Shown here in pieces: positions 59,450 to 64,000 of a stretch of DNA of 64,000 nucleotides. Positions within the stretch are counted from its first letter, which is position 1. The number at the start of each line of letters is the position of its first letter. The stretch comes from Arthrobacter sp. B6 (lineage in GTDB: Bacteria > Actinomycetota > Actinomycetes > Actinomycetales > Micrococcaceae), in NCBI RefSeq assembly GCF_001663775.1, contig NZ_KV467168.1, positions 1,347,408-1,411,407 on the forward strand, written 5' to 3'. The notes under the pieces are model-generated. The model saw only the letters and a program-made list of their open reading frames with translations, was not told the origin of the DNA and did no database searches. The position numbers and the translations under genes were made by a program.

Positions 59450-59881
59450 TCATCTCCTGGGCGTTCCGGGGTAATAAGGGAATCCGCCGTAAACGTAGCC
59501 TGGGCTCCAATACGGGGAAAAGCCGTAGTAGCCGTACACGCTCTCGTAGTAGGACTGGTCCTCGGCAAGCTCGGGGTCGTATTCGGGCGCCCCGGCAACA
59601 TGATCACGGGACCGGTCAATAAGTACTTCACCGTCCTGGATGTTGGTTACCGCGTCCACAGGGATGAAGGTTTTGTCCTTACCCATTCCCAGGAACCCTC
59701 CCGAGGCCACGATGAGGAATCTGACCTTCTCCTCTTCAACGTCCGCCAGGAGTTCCTCCACCTGCCCAATTTCCTCGCCCGATTCTGTCCTGACGGTGTA
59801 TCCGCGGATGTCTTCTGCCGATCCTGCGACCGTTTTGCCGGTATCACCCAGCTTCACCAGTTCGCCTGCGTGGTGTCCCAT
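59450..59881 (-). CDS. PRC-barrel domain protein, copy B
   Basis: The 143-residue protein has the PRC-barrel core EDIRGYTVRTESGEEIGQVEELLADVEEEKVRFLIVASGGFLGMGKDKTFIPVDAV and an aromatic/Pro-rich tail (YYGFSPYWSPGYVYGGFPYYP). It is a paralogue of 44099-44521. It is followed by the lipoprotein gene of copy B, in parallel with the PRC-barrel to lipoprotein order at 44-46 kb. A GGGAGGAGAACC site precedes the ATG. Confidence 0.88.
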   Translation of the reverse strand: MGHHAGELVKLGDTGKTVAGSAEDIRGYTVRTESGEEIGQVEELLADVEEEKVRFLIVASGGFLGMGKDKTFIPVDAVTNIQDGEVLIDRSRDHVAGAPEYDPELAEDQSYYESVYGYYGFSPYWSPGYVYGGFPYYPGTPRR

Positions 59882-60151
59882 CGTGGTTCTCCTCCCGTTC
59901 TTCGGCGGCCACTGCCCGGCTCAACGGCCGGCACGGGACATCCCCGTCAGCGTGGTGCTTGTGGCCTTCTGGTCTGAGGTTGCACCTGAGGGCAGCGCCC
60001 CAACAGCGCCCAGGAAGGGGCTGTATCGGTACTCGACGTTCTTCCCTCACTTCCCACGCTAGGCGGGCGCCGGGAGCCCGTTCAACACCCGTGACTGAAC
60101 TGAAACACGCACCGGACGTCGTTGAGTCACTTGTTATTGCACCCGTGCGCC

Positions 60152-60817
60152 TCAGCCTTTCACCCCGGGCTTGGGAGTTGCCGGTGTGGCCCCGCGGTGC
60201 AGCCTGTGGCCGAAATACTGCCCGGCGCGGAAATACCAGTACGGCCAGGCCAGCCAGGCTGCGGCACCCACCGTAATTCCGGCCCCCATCAGCGCCATCC
60301 GCAGCCATTCCGGGCCCTGCAACGCGTAGCCTGCGCCGGCAGCCGGCAGACCCACCAGCATTGCACCGCCGATGAACCTCCCCAGCCGCGAAAGGCTGCG
60401 GGGATACTCCTCCACCTTCCGGAGCCGGCCGTGGATCAGGAAAAACCAGGCGCCCTGCACCGTGATGGCGGCTATGGAGATGGCTGTTGAGGAGTTGAAG
60501 TCCAGGACTTTGAAGACGAGCAGCGCCGAACTGGCCGCGCCTGCCGCACAGGCCGAAACGGTGATCCATTTCATCGGTTCCGTCCCAGGCGCTGGCGGCA
60601 CCCGGCGGTGGACCTGCAGGATCACCGGGATGACCAGCACATTGAACACCGCGCCGGTGGCGTCATTGATGGTGCCGAAGACATATGGGCCGCCGCGCGG
60701 AACTTCGACGGCGTACATCGCGCCCAGGGTTACCACGCCTATGGCGCCCGTCACCGCGGCCGCATAAGCGAAGCGCGAGGCTGTCCTGTCCCCGGGGACT
60801 TCACTTAGCTGATCCAT
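60152..60817 (-). CDS. Six-helix membrane protein, unknown function
   Basis: The 221-residue protein has about six membrane segments with short loops, for example YAAAVTGAIGVVTLGAMYAVEVPRGGPYVFGTINDATGAVFNVLVIPVIL. No catalytic motif is seen and the family is not recognised. It lies 25 bp after the PEP-utilising enzyme on the same strand, so the two may be co-transcribed. Confidence 0.7.
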   Translation of the reverse strand: MDQLSEVPGDRTASRFAYAAAVTGAIGVVTLGAMYAVEVPRGGPYVFGTINDATGAVFNVLVIPVILQVHRRVPPAPGTEPMKWITVSACAAGAASSALLVFKVLDFNSSTAISIAAITVQGAWFFLIHGRLRKVEEYPRSLSRLGRFIGGAMLVGLPAAGAGYALQGPEWLRMALMGAGITVGAAAWLAWPYWYFRAGQYFGHRLHRGATPATPKPGVKG

Positions 60818-60842
60818 GCACCCTCCTGTTGTCCGGACGTAT

Positions 60843-63176
60843 TCAATGGGTACCCAGCAGAGTTATCGCCCCAGTCGTCCCGTTGACCGTGACCAGGGCC
60901 CCGTCGCGGATGATCTTCGTGGCGTTTCCCGTGGCGACTACAGCGGGGATCCGCTGTTCCCGGGCGATGATCGCCGGGTGGGACAGGGCCCCGCCGGCGT
61001 CGGTAATGACAGCGCCGATTGTCGCGAAGACCGTCGACCAGGAGGATCGCGTCGTCGGACAGACCAGCACGTCGCCCGGCTGGATCCGGGAGAACTCCCG
61101 CTCGCTGGCGATGATGCGTGCCGCGCCGGTGTAGGTCCCTGACGAGGCCGGTGTGCCCTGAAGCATACCGTTGTCCACCGTCTGTACCTGGGAACTCTCT
61201 TCCGGTGCGACTATCCGCTCGCCGGCGCGCATCATCAGCTCCATCATTTCGCGCACATCGGCGGGCAGCCATCTGGTTGTCGGAGGGGGCGGCGGGGGCG
61301 TCCCGTAGCTGGCCGGTCCAGGATGGGCGAGGATCCAGGCACGTTCGCCGCGCCTGCGCCGGACGGCCGGGCGCATGTCCCCGTAGTTGCCGCCCAGCCA
61401 CTCCTGGACTTCGTCCGCAGTGCAGTAGAAGACGTCATCGACCGCCGTGATCGCACGGACGCGCTGCATCCTGCGGCCAGCCTCCAGGACCGCGTACCGT
61501 ACGAGCGCCAACGGGGAGTCCAACGTGTAGAAGACGTTGTGTTCCCTGAGCGGGTAGGCGCGGAGCGCCCGTTCGAGCAGCGTGTTGAATCTTTCCAGCG
61601 CCTGGCCGCTCAATTGGGTCCGTGCCCGGGCCGCGGTCTCCTCGCGCAGTCGGCGCTGCTCAGCTGCCGGGTCAACCCTGCTGGGGCCCTCCATGGCCTC
61701 AAGCTGCGCGGCGATGAGCCCGGGGCTCTCCCCGAACGTCGGCTCGGCAAGCTCGGTGGAGAGAATTCGTGCGCCATAGACGCGCCGGTACTCCTCCAAG
61801 GCCCGCTCCTTCGACGCCGGATCGAGCCTTCGGTCTGCGAGGCGGCGAAGCTCCCTGGCCGGCTCGGAGGACATCTCGGACGTGCCGGCCAGCAGATTGA
61901 GCACGTCGGGGTAGTCCCACCCGAGGTGCTCTTCGCAGAAGAGCTCGAGCCGGGTCGTCTCGAGGAACTGGGGCATCGACGTGAGAAAGTGCAGCGGCAC
62001 TGTCTCGGCCAGGAACTCGCGTATCGCCGCCAGGTGGGAGGCCAGAAGTTCGTCGGTGAGAGCCTCCAGGTGTTTCGCCCTGAGGATCTCGATCCGCGCC
62101 CGGAGCCGGTGCACATGGCGGTTGTTCCAGTCGTCGACGATGCGCATGGAGAGGTCCTCTTCACGCTGCTGCCGTGCCGCGCGAATACGGCGCCGCCCCT
62201 CAGGTACCAGGCGCAGGACCAGGGCCAGCGCCCAGCCTGGCAGCGGCGGGGCCTTGTCGGTTCGAGGCTCCATTCCCAGCGGGAGCATCCCCATGTACGT
62301 CCAGCCGCCGATCTCGCGGAAGTCGAACTGGGCGATGAGGCCGAAACGCTCGGCGAGGTGCCGCATGCTGGGACCAATGTCCATGACCGAGTCCGTCATC
62401 GGCGTCGACGGCATGGCGGCGTGGGTGGTTTCCCGTTCCCAGTACCCGTGCGGCACACTGACCGGCACCGGCACCGGTTCCACCAGGGTGGTGATGGGCC
62501 GGGCCTGCAGAAGATAGAGCTGCCCGCCGGCGAGCGCCCATTCGATGTCCTGCGGAGCGCCTTCGGCGGCTTCAACCTTCCTCGCCAGCTCAGCGATGCG
62601 GTGGGCATCATCCGGGGTGATGACGCCGGTGGCGTCATCACTGTTAGCGGTGCCGTCGGCTTTCACAGTCCATGACTCGGGGGTGAGCTCGCCGGAGACG
62701 AGCCGGTCGCCGAGTCCGGGCACGGAGTTCACAACCACCTCGTCCCTGGCACCGCTGACAGGATTGGCGCTGAATGCCACACCGGCGGCATCCGCGTGGA
62801 TGAGCTCCTGAATGAGAACTCCCATGGGCGCTCCGTCCGCGGAGTCCAGGACTTCCCGGACAGCCGCTGCCAGCGCGTCCCTTCCCCGCACACCGAGAAC
62901 TGTTGCATACTTTCCGGCCGATGACTCCTCAGCTGTGTCTTCGTCACCCGAGGAGGAGCGGACGGCGAGGTCGACGTCCCCGAGGACGTCGCGGACTGAC
63001 CTATGCGCCAGGTCGAGTTCCTCCCCTGTGAAGTCCGTCCCGTCGGCGGAGAGGACGACCCCGGCCGGGATCTTGAAGTGGCCCTCCTTCGCAAGGCGGG
63101 CGAGTGCGGTTGCCTTGCGCCCCCAGAGGGCGGGGTCGGCGGGCTGGAGATCGTGGAGTGCTGCGACGGTCCTCAT
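60843..63176 (-). CDS. PEP synthase/rifampicin phosphotransferase-like enzyme
   Basis: The 777-residue protein has an N-terminal ATP-grasp PEP/pyruvate-binding domain (WGRKATALARLAKEGHFKIPAGVVL and DLAVRSSSGDEDTAEESSAGKYATVLGV, about 18-120). A long helical central domain (about 260-640) follows. A C-terminal phosphohistidine domain has GGALSHPAIIARE, where His733 would carry the phosphate. PEP synthase and rifampicin phosphotransferase share this order; the length and the large middle domain fit the phosphotransferase type better. Substrate assignment is not possible from sequence alone. A small cupin gene lies 128 bp upstream on the same strand. Confidence 0.78.
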   Translation of the reverse strand: MRTVAALHDLQPADPALWGRKATALARLAKEGHFKIPAGVVLSADGTDFTGEELDLAHRSVRDVLGDVDLAVRSSSGDEDTAEESSAGKYATVLGVRGRDALAAAVREVLDSADGAPMGVLIQELIHADAAGVAFSANPVSGARDEVVVNSVPGLGDRLVSGELTPESWTVKADGTANSDDATGVITPDDAHRIAELARKVEAAEGAPQDIEWALAGGQLYLLQARPITTLVEPVPVPVSVPHGYWERETTHAAMPSTPMTDSVMDIGPSMRHLAERFGLIAQFDFREIGGWTYMGMLPLGMEPRTDKAPPLPGWALALVLRLVPEGRRRIRAARQQREEDLSMRIVDDWNNRHVHRLRARIEILRAKHLEALTDELLASHLAAIREFLAETVPLHFLTSMPQFLETTRLELFCEEHLGWDYPDVLNLLAGTSEMSSEPARELRRLADRRLDPASKERALEEYRRVYGARILSTELAEPTFGESPGLIAAQLEAMEGPSRVDPAAEQRRLREETAARARTQLSGQALERFNTLLERALRAYPLREHNVFYTLDSPLALVRYAVLEAGRRMQRVRAITAVDDVFYCTADEVQEWLGGNYGDMRPAVRRRRGERAWILAHPGPASYGTPPPPPPTTRWLPADVREMMELMMRAGERIVAPEESSQVQTVDNGMLQGTPASSGTYTGAARIIASEREFSRIQPGDVLVCPTTRSSWSTVFATIGAVITDAGGALSHPAIIAREQRIPAVVATGNATKIIRDGALVTVNGTTGAITLLGTH

Positions 63177-63304
63177 GTCCTCGGCCTCCTACAAAACGGA
63201 AGCTTCAGCAGGCCTCCCACACCACCAGAATGCCACGCAGCGGGTCGTTTATGTAGGGCCGTGTGCCCCTAACCTGAGCCACGCACGTGCACCCCTTCCG
63301 GCCG

Positions 63305-63640
63305 CTACCGGTCGGTCTTGACCACCGTGAACAGCACCGCCGAATCTTCTTCGGCTTCGAGGCTGTGCAGCCCGTCCGGGACGATCAGGAGGTCCCCCGT
63401 TTTGCCCTGCCAGGCCTCGCCGTCGGCCTTGAGCCAGACTGATCCCTTCAGCACAAAGACCGTGGCCTCGCCGGGGTTCTGGTGTTCGCTGAGCTGCGTA
63501 CCGGCACGGAAGGCCATGACGGTCTGGCGCAGTTTCTTCTCATGGCCGCCGTAGGCCGTGTCAGCGGCCCTTCCGCTGGGTGCCGCCACGGCGGCTGTGA
63601 TCTGCTGACGGGCCAGGGCATCGATCGAAATTTTCTGCAT
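63305..63640 (-). CDS. Cupin-domain protein
   Basis: The 111-residue protein is a single cupin: MAFRAGTQLSEHQNPGEATVFVLKG holds metal-ligand His and Glu (motif 1), and GDLLIVPDGLHSLEAEEDSAVLFTVV holds the second motif His. Small cupins bind metals or ligands and may act as sensors or isomerases. No partner gene is clear. Confidence 0.85.
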   Translation of the reverse strand: MQKISIDALARQQITAAVAAPSGRAADTAYGGHEKKLRQTVMAFRAGTQLSEHQNPGEATVFVLKGSVWLKADGEAWQGKTGDLLIVPDGLHSLEAEEDSAVLFTVVKTDR

Positions 63641-63742
63641 GAGGCAACCGTACCCACGGCAGCCCGCTTTGCCGAGGGCCGGCAGAGCGGCTCTCAGGAC
63701 TGGTGGAGCTGGGTGCTGAAGTGGTGGCTGTTCGCGGCTGTT

Positions 63743-64000
63743 TCAGACTGCCCGGTCAATGCTGCCCCCTTCGGGGGCAATGGTGAGGGGCGCGCGTTGC
63801 AGGCGGGTGAGGGCTGCGGCTGCTTCACTGTCCGGCTCTGCGGTGTAGGTGAGGATGCGGTGTCCGGAATCGTCGGGCATGGTCAGGACCTCGAACCCGA
63901 GCAGTGCGCCGAGTTGGGGGTGGTTGAGGGTTTTCTGCCCTGACATGCAGTTCTCCACCGGGTGTTCTGCCCACATGGCGCCGAACTCGGGGCTTTTGAG
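63743..64000 (-). CDS. MmyB-type helix-turn-helix regulator, C-terminal part (gene cut by window edge)
   Basis: The minus strand from the right edge reads LKSPEFGAMWAEHPVENCMSG, then KTLNHPQLGALLGFEVLTMPDDSGHRILTYTAEPDSEAAAAL. This is the MmyB-like ligand-binding domain that follows an XRE helix-turn-helix in actinobacterial regulators. The N-terminal helix-turn-helix lies outside the window. These regulators control nearby dehydrogenase or transporter genes; no target is visible. Confidence 0.75.
   Translation of the reverse strand, partial: LKSPEFGAMWAEHPVENCMSGQKTLNHPQLGALLGFEVLTMPDDSGHRILTYTAEPDSEAAAALTRLQRAPLTIAPEGGSIDRAV

Noticed and set aside
1-64000. CRISPR array, tRNA or rRNA genes
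   Set aside because: No regularly spaced repeats, and TTCGAA-like stretches seen (for example near 3295 and 5890) lie inside coding genes without a cloverleaf.

Overview
The window is 64 kb of high-GC DNA that reads like a Micrococcaceae actinobacterium of the Arthrobacter/Pseudarthrobacter type. Grounds are the strong codon bias, GTG/TTG starts, actinobacterial families (PadR with a permease-prefix protein, MmyB-type regulator, DUF3040, baeRF, ANTAR) and GCCGCCGTCGTA-type hairpins between genes. No rRNA, tRNA or CRISPR array was recognised.

Region 1 (1-14.6 kb) is a defence island, all on the minus strand. A tightly overlapping operon encodes a DNA adenine methyltransferase (HsdM-like), a specificity subunit (HsdS-like), a 1408-residue protein joining a NERD domain, a pseudokinase, an active-looking Ser/Thr kinase and a P-loop ATPase, and a further gene cut by the window edge. 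This layout resembles the methylation-associated defence system (MADS) and the PglW kinase of BREX type 2. Upstream are a PLD-type nuclease/helicase with a DUF3427-like tail and an AT-richer two-gene cassette. The cassette pairs a DGQHR/ParB-like protein with a protein ending in a HEPN-type R-x4-H motif, and is the best candidate here for an undescribed system. The island abuts a mosaic of two degraded genes (permease, methyltransferase) whose intact relatives lie at 17.3-18.7 and 32.0-33.2 kb.

Region 2 (16.5-24.4 kb) has a nitrilase-permease-nitrilase operon with a divergent GntR regulator and a probable operator. It continues with a helix-turn-helix/GIY-YIG protein, an HhH-GPD-like protein coupled to a DUF4234 protein, an SRPBCC-like membrane protein and an IS481-type remnant.

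Region 3 (24.4-41.4 kb) is ordinary metabolism: an amino-acid permease and HisC-type aminotransferase divergent from an Lrp/AsnC regulator and a thiamine-diphosphate enzyme (probably aromatic amino-acid turnover). It also holds a DUF2306 protein, a glycosyltransferase, an intact methyltransferase, a ketopantoate-reductase-like enzyme, a GYD protein, a lipid kinase, a DUF808 protein, a beta-lactamase-family lipoprotein, a VOC protein and a CbbX-type AAA ATPase.

Region 4 (41.4-64 kb) looks like a stress/envelope cluster. It holds a DUF1508-GAF-ANTAR fusion, LapA-like, DUF3040, PRC-barrel and small lipoprotein genes, a baeRF protein beside an HPF/RaiA-like fragment, a universal stress protein, AlsT and BASS symporters, an MFS transporter, a PadR/permease-prefix pair, a PEP-utilising enzyme and a cupin. 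Five gene types occur twice in opposite orientations around a central block (42.5-46.4 kb and 54.7-59.9 kb), and one pair keeps a matching promoter. This indicates an old inverted duplication with later deletions.
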